From positions 1 through 22,218 of the forward strand of contig CAIYXH010000213.1 of NCBI GenBank assembly GCA_903930195.1: a stretch of DNA of 22,218 nucleotides, given 5' to 3'. Numbering within the stretch: position 1 is the stretch's first letter; the number at the start of each line of letters is the position of its first letter. Of this stretch, positions 14,511 through 20,592 are shown one piece after another. The stretch comes from an uncultured Actinomycetes bacterium (GTDB taxonomy: Bacteria; Actinomycetota; Thermoleophilia; Gaiellales; Gaiellaceae). Below the pieces are notes generated by a model that had not been told where the DNA came from, made no database searches, and worked only from the letters and a program-made list of their open reading frames with translations. The position numbers and the translations under genes are program-made.

Positions 14511-14548
14511 CCGGAGCCCACCCCCAGGCGGGAAGGGGTGGGCTCCGG
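14511..14548. terminator. strong 14-bp hairpin terminator between convergent genes
   Basis: CCGGAGCCCACCCC (14511-14524) and GGGGTGGGCTCCGG (14535-14548) form a perfect 14-bp stem with a 10-base loop, 17 bases after the membrane-protein stop. A second small hairpin, CGGGTG/CACCCG (14546-14563), overlaps its 3' edge and may help end the minus-strand ferritin-like transcript, whose stop is at 14611. It is one of the clearest terminators in the window. Confidence 0.85.
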
Positions 14549-14610
14549 GTGTCACGGCACCCGCACGCCAGGGAGGGCCCGCATGCGGATGATCCGAACG
14601 TCGCTCGTGC

Positions 14611-15276
14611 TCAGCCGACGATGAAGCCGGTGCTCTTGACCGCGGCGAGGATCTGGGTCATGGTCTTGCCGCTGGCGAAGGCGGATGGGGCGGGGTAGGG
14701 CTTGGCGCCGCTTCTGCGGATGTCGGCGATCCAGGCTGCGTGCCATGCCTCGACGGGGAGGATCGAGCCGGCGGCTCCGAGGACCTTGGCGGATTTGATG
14801 TTGCCGACCTGGCCGAGGTAGGCGCTGACGCCGGTGTATTCGAGCACCTCGGAGGTGGCCTGGAAGGTCTTCATCGCACCGGTGGTGCCCTTGAAGTCGA
14901 ACTTCGGCTGCTTGACTGCGGCCGAGCCGAGTGCGCCCTTCAGTGCGGCGACGTGGGCGGCTTCGTGGCCGGCGACGACCTTCGCGAAGCTCTTCGTCTC
15001 GCCGGTGAGGGCGCCCTTCATCACTGCTTCGGCGTAGAACGCGGACTCGAGGTACTCGAGCGTCAACGCGAAGTTGAGGATGTCGGTGTCGCTCGACGCC
15101 TTCGCGTCGGCGAGGCCCGGCAGGGCACCGACAAGAGCACTGGAGCCGGCGAGGGCACCGAGACCGATCCCGGCCTTGCGCAGGAACGCCCCACGGGTAT
15201 GCGGATCGACCCGCGACGCTGCTTCCTGGATCGCGCCGTCGGTATCGACCTCTTCGAGCTTGAAGATCTCGGACAT
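14611..15276 (-). CDS. exported ferritin-like domain protein
   Basis: This 221-residue protein has an N-terminal cytosolic lead (MSEIFKLEEVDTDGAIQEAA) and a Tat-like signal anchor (RGAFLRKAGIGLGALAGSSA, about 28-60) without a clean twin arginine. A four-helix ferritin-like domain follows (about 65-205). Candidate iron ligands are the Glu residues in ALTLEYLESAFYAEA, the ExxH in GHEAAHVAALKG, a Glu in SEVLEYTGVSAYLG and the ExxH in PVEAWHAAWIAD. This fits the Ferritin_2 (PF13668) proteins of actinobacteria and other lineages, which lack a proven activity but may bind iron or protect against stress. The ATG at 15276 follows GGAG at a good distance; an upstream extension would only add noise. 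It diverges from the beta-propeller gene and is closed by the hairpins at 14511-14563. Confidence 0.88.
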   Translation of the reverse strand: MSEIFKLEEVDTDGAIQEAASRVDPHTRGAFLRKAGIGLGALAGSSALVGALPGLADAKASSDTDILNFALTLEYLESAFYAEAVMKGALTGETKSFAKVVAGHEAAHVAALKGALGSAAVKQPKFDFKGTTGAMKTFQATSEVLEYTGVSAYLGQVGNIKSAKVLGAAGSILPVEAWHAAWIADIRRSGAKPYPAPSAFASGKTMTQILAAVKSTGFIVG

Positions 15277-15341
15277 GGTCTCATCTCCTCGTTCGTGGTC
15301 GACGCGCGGTGCGCGCCACCGTTGATGTGGGAGCCTGAGGC

Positions 15342-15398
15342 TGTCTCGACGGGTAGACAACGGGAGGCGCTGATCATTCGTCCCGCCGCTTGAAGCGG
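15342..15398. promoter_or_regulatory. two inverted repeats in the divergent intergenic region
   Basis: The 201-base gap between the ferritin-like (minus) and beta-propeller (plus) genes holds TGTCT (15342-15346) with AGACA (15355-15359), and the near-perfect palindrome CCGCTTGAAGCGG (15386-15398). TGATCA at 15371-15376 is a third short palindrome. They lie where regulators of one or both genes would bind. No promoter hexamers are certain; a CATAGT at 15443-15448 is a possible -10 for the plus-strand gene, giving a leader of roughly 25 bases before its strong Shine-Dalgarno. Confidence 0.35.
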
Positions 15399-15477
15399 TT
15401 CGATCGTGCGGGCGACCGATGAGTTTCGGCTGCGGCCGCTGTCATAGTCCAGACCAGAACGGACTCGGAGGTGACAC

Positions 15478-16557
15478 GTGCGGACACTGTTGATCGTCGG
15501 AACGAGGAAGGGCTGCTTTCTACTCGAGAGCGACGCCGACCGGAAGGACTGGAGTGTCCGCGGGCCGCTCTGCGAGAGCTGGCCGATCTACCACGCCGTC
15601 TTCGACGCGGCGAGCGGCACGATCTACGCGGCGGGTGCGAGCGAGTGGCACGGCTCCGCGGTCTGGCGCAGCAGCGATCTCGGCGAGACGTGGACGCAGT
15701 CGAGCATGGGGCTCGCCTACGGGGACGACGGTGACAAGCGGATCTCGAAGATCTCGTCGCTCGCCGTGACGCCGGATCGCCTGCTCGCGGGGACCGAGGC
15801 GCCGGGGATCTTCCAGAGCGAGGACGGCGGCGAGAGCTGGTCGCTCCTCACGACGCTCGCCGGCCAGCCCGGGAGCGAGGCCTGGGACGATCCTGCGAAC
15901 CAGCCGCCGGGGCACCTCGGCATCTCGGCGCTCACCGCAGACGCGACCGACGCGAGCCACTTCTGGGCGATCGTCCAGGGTGTCGGCCTCTTCGAGACAC
16001 ACGACGGCGGCAGCGCCTGGGCGCCGCGCAACCGCGGCCTCCGCGCCGACTGGCCGCTCGAGCACGACGACGTCGGCTTCTGTGTGCACCGGTTCGTGCG
16101 CTCGCCGACGAGGCCCGAGCGGATGTATCAGCAGAACCACGTCGGCGTGCATCGCAGCGACGACGCCGGCCTCAGCTGGCAGGAGATCACCGAAGGGCTC
16201 CCGAGCGAGTTCGGCTTCGGGGCCGCCGTGCATCCGCATGACCCGGACTCGTTCTACGTGATCCCGCTCGACCCCGGCCACGCGCGCTGCATGCCCGACG
16301 GCGAGGCTGCCGTCTGGCGGACGAGCGACGGCGGCACGAGCTGGCGCAAGCTCGTGAACGGCCTGCCCCGGCAGGACGCCCACCTCGGCGTGCTCCGCGC
16401 CGCGATGACCATCGACCAGCACGACGTGCCCGGCGTCTACTTCGGCACGAGCACCGGGCAGCTCTTCGCGAGCAACGACGAGGGGGAGAGCTGGGGCTTG
16501 ATTGCCGGCTTTCTCCCGTCGATCTGGTCGGTCGAAGCCGTGATCCTGGACGACTGA
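15478..16557 (+). CDS. BNR/Asp-box beta-propeller protein
   Basis: This 359-residue protein contains about six Asp-boxes (SxDxGxxW): SSDLGETW, SEDGGESW, THDGGSAW, SDDAGLSW, TSDGGTSW and SNDEGESW. They mark the blades of a six- or seven-bladed propeller of the sialidase/VPS10 fold. The N-terminus (MRTLLIVGTRKGCFLLES) starts straight in the first blade and has no signal peptide, so it is probably cytosolic. Asp-boxes only stabilise the fold, and the sialidase Arg triad is not evident, so the name sialidase should not be used. Its partner is likely the ubiquitin-like protein starting one base after its stop. GGAGGTGA at 15467-15474 before GTG 15478 is a near-perfect Shine-Dalgarno. A scaffold or ligand-binding role is plausible, but the function is unknown. 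Confidence 0.88.
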   Translation: MRTLLIVGTRKGCFLLESDADRKDWSVRGPLCESWPIYHAVFDAASGTIYAAGASEWHGSAVWRSSDLGETWTQSSMGLAYGDDGDKRISKISSLAVTPDRLLAGTEAPGIFQSEDGGESWSLLTTLAGQPGSEAWDDPANQPPGHLGISALTADATDASHFWAIVQGVGLFETHDGGSAWAPRNRGLRADWPLEHDDVGFCVHRFVRSPTRPERMYQQNHVGVHRSDDAGLSWQEITEGLPSEFGFGAAVHPHDPDSFYVIPLDPGHARCMPDGEAAVWRTSDGGTSWRKLVNGLPRQDAHLGVLRAAMTIDQHDVPGVYFGTSTGQLFASNDEGESWGLIAGFLPSIWSVEAVILDD

Positions 16558-16558
16558 C

Positions 16559-16822
16559 GTGCCCGAGGTCAGGCTCCCCCCGACGCTCACCGGCCTCTTC
16601 CCGGGCATGCCCGGGCGGCTGGTCGTCGAGGCGGGCACGGTCGACGAGACGATCGAGGAGCTCGACCGCCGCTGGCCCGGCGCGCGCGACCGGCTCTGCG
16701 AGGGGCGGGCAACGCTCCGGCCGCACATCCACGCGTATGTGAACGGCGACCGCGCGGGGCTCACTGCTCCCGTCGACGCGGATGCGACGGTGCATCTCGT
16801 CGCTGCGATCACCGGCGGCTAG
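16559..16822 (+). CDS. MoaD/ThiS-family ubiquitin-like sulfur-carrier protein
   Basis: This 87-residue beta-grasp protein ends in AAITGG, the C-terminal Gly-Gly that MoaD and ThiS use as the adenylated then thiocarboxylated end. VEAGTVDETIEELDRRWPGARDRL and HIHAYVNGDRAGLTAPV are typical MoaD-type core segments. In MoaD or ThiS the thiocarboxylate supplies sulfur for molybdopterin or thiazole synthesis, after activation by a MoeB/ThiF-type enzyme not seen here. The start is GTG 16559, one base after the stop of the propeller gene, so the two are co-translated. The pairing with a propeller suggests neither classical role. Its stop lies about 16 bases before a TPP riboswitch, which keeps a thiamine-related carrier role open but does not prove it. 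Confidence 0.85.
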   Translation: MPEVRLPPTLTGLFPGMPGRLVVEAGTVDETIEELDRRWPGARDRLCEGRATLRPHIHAYVNGDRAGLTAPVDADATVHLVAAITGG

Positions 16823-16838
16823 TCTGGCCGAAATCGAT

Positions 16839-16932
16839 ACGGGAGCTCGGGCTGTGCCGGGCTGAGAGGGTGGCTTGCTGAGAGCGCCGCCGACCGTCTG
16901 AACCTGTCCGGGTAATGCCGGCGTAGGGAGGT
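16839..16932 (+). promoter_or_regulatory. TPP riboswitch (THI element)
   Basis: The segment carries the conserved TPP-aptamer landmarks in order: a GC-rich helix arm (gagctcggg with the gtgcc element), CTGAGAGGG at 16862-16870, a variable P3 arm (ggtggc...gccgcc), then GACCGTCTGAACCTG, the GTAATGCC element at 16912-16919, and GCGTAGGGA at the 3' end. TPP binding represses genes of thiamine synthesis or uptake. The aptamer ends within GGGAGGT at 16926-16932, the Shine-Dalgarno of the permease (GTG 16938), so sequestration of the ribosome site is the likely control. TAGTCT at 16820-16825, overlapping the MoaD stop, could be its -10; otherwise it sits on the upstream transcript. Confidence 0.92.
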
Positions 16933-16937
16933 GGACT

Positions 16938-18302
16938 GTGGCAGCGACAGCAAGAGCGACCGAGCCGGTCTTCGTCGCCGTTCCGGGAAGCGAGCACGCC
17001 GAGGTCGGGCACACGCTCGCGGAGCCGGTGCCGCGCGCCCTGGGCGTCCTCGACCAGCTCGGGCTCTGGGGCAATCTCGGCGTGAGCCTGCTCGGCTTTA
17101 CGGGGGCGATCTTCGTGCTGCAGCCGGGCGGCCCCGGAACCCCGGAGCTGTCGCTCGCGGCGGGCCTCTGCGCGATCGTGGCCGGGACGGCGCTCGGGAC
17201 GTTGGCGGTTGCCGTCTCAGGGCTCCCGGGAGCACGCACGGGAGCCCCGGCGATGGTGCTGCTCCGTGGCGTCTTCGGGGCTCGGCTCTCCTATCTCCCA
17301 ACGGTGCTGAACGTCCTGCAGTGCCTCGGGTGGGGTGTTTTCGAGCTCGTGACGATCGCGACGGCTGCGCACACGGTCGCGCCCTCCCTGCCGCGGTGGA
17401 GCTACGTGCTCCTCGCCGGGGTGGCGACGACGCTGCTCGCGGTGCGACCGCTCGGGACCGTTCGGATCCTGCGCCGGTACGTGACCGGCGCGGTCGTCGT
17501 CGTGCTCGCATACCTCCTCGTCGAGCTCCTCCGTCATCCGCTGCCCGCCTTCGCCGCCGGAAGCTGGTCGGGATACTGGCCGGCCATGGACACGGTCGTC
17601 GCCGCGGCGATCTCCTTCGCACCGCTCGCTGCGGACTACACGCGGCACTCGCGGAACGCGAGGGCGGCGTTCACCGGCGGGTTCGTCGGCGACCGCGTCA
17701 CGCAGGTCGGCTGCTACGCGATCGGGCTCCTGGCGCTCGTCACCGTCGCCCGTGACCCGAGCGACATCTACGGGGCGTTCATCGCGGTGCCGCTCGGTTC
17801 GCTCGCCTTCGCCGTCCTCGCCGCGCGAGAGCTCGACCAGTCGTTCGCGAACGTCTACTCGACCGGCGTCTCGCTCCAGAACCTCCGGCCGCTCTGGGAT
17901 CGGCGCGTGCTCGCCGTGCTCATCGGCGCGCTCACCACGGTGCTCGCGCTCGCGCTCGACATCTCCGACTACGAGAACTTCCTCACGCTGATCGGCTCCG
18001 TGTTCGTGCCGATGTTCGCGGTCGTCGTCGTCGACTTCTTCGTGCTCTCGGGCGGCGTCTGGGATCTGACGGAGCGGGCCCGTTCACGGTGGGCGATGCT
18101 CGTCCCCTGGGCGCTCGGCTTCGTCGTCTACCAGCTGATCAATCCGGGCTACGTCTCGTGGTGGGTCTCCGGCTGGAGCGCGATCCAACGCCGGATCCAC
18201 TTCACTCCGGCCGGCTGGATGTCCGCGTCGATCTGCTCGTTCGTCGTCGCGGCTGCAGCGGCGTCTCTGCTCGGACTGCTCGGGCGACGCTCGGCGGCGT
18301 GA
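16938..18302 (+). CDS. cytX: NCS1-family permease, likely CytX-type pyrimidine-precursor importer
   Basis: This 454-residue NCS1 (cytosine/purine/hydantoin) transporter has about 12 membrane helices. Diagnostic regions are LGLWGNLGVSLLGFTGAIFVL (about helix 1), the loop GLPGARTGAPAMVLLRGVFG (about 95-115), the substrate-site helix NVLQCLGWGVFELVTIATAAH, and PLAADYTRHSRN (about 231-242). CytX members import the thiamine precursor hydroxymethylpyrimidine. The TPP riboswitch immediately upstream is the strongest reason to choose this role over cytosine or purine transport, though the sequence alone cannot fix the substrate. The start is GTG 16938, with GGGAGG about 7 bases before it; the 20-residue lead before the first helix is normal. 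Its TGA overlaps the GTG of the kinase-like gene (GTGA), so the two are coupled. Confidence 0.88.
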   Translation: MAATARATEPVFVAVPGSEHAEVGHTLAEPVPRALGVLDQLGLWGNLGVSLLGFTGAIFVLQPGGPGTPELSLAAGLCAIVAGTALGTLAVAVSGLPGARTGAPAMVLLRGVFGARLSYLPTVLNVLQCLGWGVFELVTIATAAHTVAPSLPRWSYVLLAGVATTLLAVRPLGTVRILRRYVTGAVVVVLAYLLVELLRHPLPAFAAGSWSGYWPAMDTVVAAAISFAPLAADYTRHSRNARAAFTGGFVGDRVTQVGCYAIGLLALVTVARDPSDIYGAFIAVPLGSLAFAVLAARELDQSFANVYSTGVSLQNLRPLWDRRVLAVLIGALTTVLALALDISDYENFLTLIGSVFVPMFAVVVVDFFVLSGGVWDLTERARSRWAMLVPWALGFVVYQLINPGYVSWWVSGWSAIQRRIHFTPAGWMSASICSFVVAAAAASLLGLLGRRSAA

Positions 18303-19420
18303 GCGCCTTCCTCGTCCATGGGCTGGGCAAGGAGCCGGCCGAGCCCGATTGGCCACCGCTCACCGACGACGAGGTCAGCCGCGTGCTGCAGTCCTACGAC
18401 CGGGCGGCAGGGGATGCAGTCGTCACCTGGCGGAGCCCGCGGCCGATGTCGGCCGCCGCGCTTGTCTCGTGGCGCGGCGACACCGTGTTCGTCAAGCGCC
18501 ACGACCGGCGGGTGCGCTCGGTCGCCCGGCTCGACGTCGAGCACGCCTTCGCTGCGCACCTGCGCGAGCGGGGAGAGGCGCTCCCGCCGCTCTTGCGCAC
18601 ACCGACGGGAGCGACCGTGGTCTCGAGCGAACAGTGGGTGTACGACGTGCAGCGGGCGGCCGACGGGCTCGACCTCTACCGCGACCGTCCTTCGTGGACG
18701 CCCTTCGCGAGCCTCGGCCACGCCCGCACCGCCGGGGCGGCGCTTGCGCGCTTCCATCGGGCCGCGCGCGGCTTCGCAGCGGCGCGCGCCTCCGTCGCGG
18801 TGCTCACGAGCTCCGACGCCGTGATCACGGCGTCTGCACCTTTGGACGAGATCGACCGGCTTCTCGCAGCGCGCCCCGGCCTGGCGCGGTTCCTCGGCGG
18901 GCGTGCCTGGCGCGAGGAGCTCGGGCCGCACGTGGGCTGGGTGCAGCGAGCGGCGCCGTTCGTTGCGCGGCTCGAACCGCAGTGGGGCCATGGTGACTGG
19001 CATCCGTCCAACCTCGCCTGGACGGCGCCGGGACCCGGCGCCGCCATCGTCGACGTGCTCGACCTCGGGCTCGCGAACAGGACCTCGGCGCTCCACGATC
19101 TTGCGGTCGCGATCGACCGGTGCACGCTCGACTGGCTCGAGCTCCCCGACACGGTCGCCGACCTCGACGCGGTCGACGCCCTGCTCGACGGCTACGAGTC
19201 GGTGCGACCGCTGACGGGCGACGAAACGAAGGCTCTGCCCGAACTGCTGCCGGTGATCCACCTCGAACACGCCCTCTCGGAGATCGAGTACTTCGCAGAG
19301 GTCGTCCGCTCCGACGAGCGGGCCGACGTCGCCTACACCGGCTACCTGCTCGGCCACACCGCCTGGTTCCAGTCGGAGTCCGGCCAGACGCTGCTCGAGC
19401 ACCTGCGCCGCCGCCGCTGA
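18299..19420 (+). CDS. APH/choline-kinase-fold phosphotransferase in a TPP-riboswitch operon
   Basis: This 373-residue protein has the aminoglycoside/choline-kinase fold. The N-lobe includes TVFVKRHDRRVRSVARLDVE, with K as the likely ATP-contacting lysine. The catalytic loop WGHGDWHPSNLAW carries H231, D233 and N238 of HGDxHxxN, and IVDVLDLGLA supplies the metal-binding Asp of the DFG-like motif. Length and layout suit kinases of small alcohols rather than true antibiotic-resistance enzymes. Because it is coupled to a CytX-type importer under a TPP riboswitch, phosphorylation of thiamine or its hydroxymethylpyrimidine precursor is the leading idea; the choline-kinase-fold thiamine kinase ThiK of Escherichia coli is a precedent. 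The start is GTG 18299 in the GTGA overlap. The last 60 residues (LEHALSEIEYFAEVVRSDER and on) are helical and family-typical. Antibiotic phosphorylation is less likely. Confidence 0.85.
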   Translation: MSAFLVHGLGKEPAEPDWPPLTDDEVSRVLQSYDRAAGDAVVTWRSPRPMSAAALVSWRGDTVFVKRHDRRVRSVARLDVEHAFAAHLRERGEALPPLLRTPTGATVVSSEQWVYDVQRAADGLDLYRDRPSWTPFASLGHARTAGAALARFHRAARGFAAARASVAVLTSSDAVITASAPLDEIDRLLAARPGLARFLGGRAWREELGPHVGWVQRAAPFVARLEPQWGHGDWHPSNLAWTAPGPGAAIVDVLDLGLANRTSALHDLAVAIDRCTLDWLELPDTVADLDAVDALLDGYESVRPLTGDETKALPELLPVIHLEHALSEIEYFAEVVRSDERADVAYTGYLLGHTAWFQSESGQTLLEHLRRRR

Positions 19421-19460
19421 GCCCGGAGCCGAAGGTGGCGGAAGGCCAGGTATAGCCACC

Positions 19461-19501
19461 CCAACGTCTGGTCCAGATCAGCACCCATCCGCCTACGTTG
19501 G
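19461..19501 (+). promoter_or_regulatory. structured region upstream of the GT2 pair
   Basis: CCAACG (19461-19466) and CGTTGG (19496-19501) are complementary and enclose the palindrome TCTGGTCCAGA (19467-19477). This suggests an operator or a nested RNA hairpin. A weaker GGTGGC/GCCACC pair (19434-19460) could end the kinase transcript. TATCTC at 19526-19531 lies 5 bases before ATG 19537 and may be a leaderless -10. The 116-base gap contains no gene. Confidence 0.3.
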
Positions 19502-19536
19502 AGTGAAGCCGAACGTCCTTCTTCGTATCTCTGCGG

Positions 19537-20592
19537 ATGCAAGAACTCACCCTCATCACCCAGGAGCCACCCGCGCTCGCCCTCGTCGACGATCCCCGGA
19601 TCGAGGCGCAGGAGGATGTCGCGATCGTCTACTCCGTCGTCGTCCCGATGCTCAACGAGCAGGGGACCGTCGGCGCGCTGGGCCTCCGCCTGGCGCAGGT
19701 GATGGACGAGCTCGCCGAGCCCAGCGAGGTGATCCTGGTCGACGACGGCTCGACCGACGGCACCTATCCGCTGATGCTCGAGCTCCGGGCGCGCGATCCG
19801 CGCTTCAAGGTGATCAGCTTCTCGCGCAACTTCGGCCACCAGGTCGCGATCACCGCCGGGTTGGATGCGGCCGCCGGCAAGGCGATCGTGATCATGGACG
19901 GCGATCTCCAGCATCCGCCTGAGCTCGTGCACGAGATGGTCGCCCGCTGGAACGAGGGCTACGAGATCGTCTACGGCGTCCAGGTCGCGCGCACGGGTCA
20001 GAGCTTCGCGAAGCGCTCGACCGCCTCGCTCTTCTACCGCCTGTTGCGCGTCTCGACGCAGATCCAGGCGCCGGCCGGCGCGGGAGACTTCCGCCTCGTC
20101 GACCGCAGCGCCCTCGAGGCGTTCAAGGCGCTGCGCGAGGGCAACCGCTTCGTGCGCGGCATGTGGGACTGGATCGGCTTCAAGCAGTTTGGGATCCCCT
20201 ACACGCCCCCCGAACGGTACGAAGGGAAGCCGAAGTACAGCGCGCGCAAGCTGCTGCGGCTCGCTCTCGACGGGATCCTGAGCTTCTCGAACCTGCCGCT
20301 GCGCGCTGCGCTCACCGTCGGCACGGTCGTCTCGCTGCTCTCGTTCGCCCTCGGCCTCTCGGCGCTCGGGAGCCGCCTGCTCGGCCAGCATCTCGTCCCG
20401 GGCTGGACGACGCTGATGCTCGTCACGTCCTTCGGGATCGGGATCCAGCTGATCGTCCTCGGCGTCCTCGGCGAGTACATCGGGCGCATCTACGAAGAGG
20501 TGAAGGCTCGGCCGATCTACATCGCGCGCGCCCGCCACGGCCTCGTCGGCCGCGCAGTGCCGGCCCGCGCGGCGATCGTCGACGATGTCTGA
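19537..20592 (+). CDS. GT2 glycosyltransferase, polyprenyl-phosphate (GtrB/DPM1-like) type
   Basis: This 351-residue family 2 glycosyltransferase has YSVVVPMLNEQGTVGAL and VILVDDGSTDGTYPLML for nucleotide-sugar binding, a DxD in IVIMDGDLQHPPELV, and the acceptor-side motif GAGDFRLVDRSALEAF. Two C-terminal membrane segments (AALTVGTVVSLLSFALGLSALG about 260-282, and TLMLVTSFGIGIQLIVLGVLGEY about 295-318) with IGRIYEEVKARPIY after them are typical of GtrB/DPM1/ArnC relatives that charge polyprenyl phosphate with glucose, mannose or similar sugars. The donor is unknown. ATG 19537 was chosen for the family N-terminus; there is no strong Shine-Dalgarno. It overlaps the next glycosyltransferase by 8 bases, so both probably serve one extracellular-glycan pathway. 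Confidence 0.9.
   Translation: MQELTLITQEPPALALVDDPRIEAQEDVAIVYSVVVPMLNEQGTVGALGLRLAQVMDELAEPSEVILVDDGSTDGTYPLMLELRARDPRFKVISFSRNFGHQVAITAGLDAAAGKAIVIMDGDLQHPPELVHEMVARWNEGYEIVYGVQVARTGQSFAKRSTASLFYRLLRVSTQIQAPAGAGDFRLVDRSALEAFKALREGNRFVRGMWDWIGFKQFGIPYTPPERYEGKPKYSARKLLRLALDGILSFSNLPLRAALTVGTVVSLLSFALGLSALGSRLLGQHLVPGWTTLMLVTSFGIGIQLIVLGVLGEYIGRIYEEVKARPIYIARARHGLVGRAVPARAAIVDDV

Noticed and set aside
15478..16557. Sialidase activity for the Asp-box protein
   Set aside because: Asp-boxes define only the fold; the Arg triad and catalytic Tyr/Glu pattern are not evident and there is no signal peptide.
18299..19420. Antibiotic-resistance phosphotransferase
   Set aside because: The fold is shared with many metabolic kinases, and the riboswitch operon points to thiamine metabolism.
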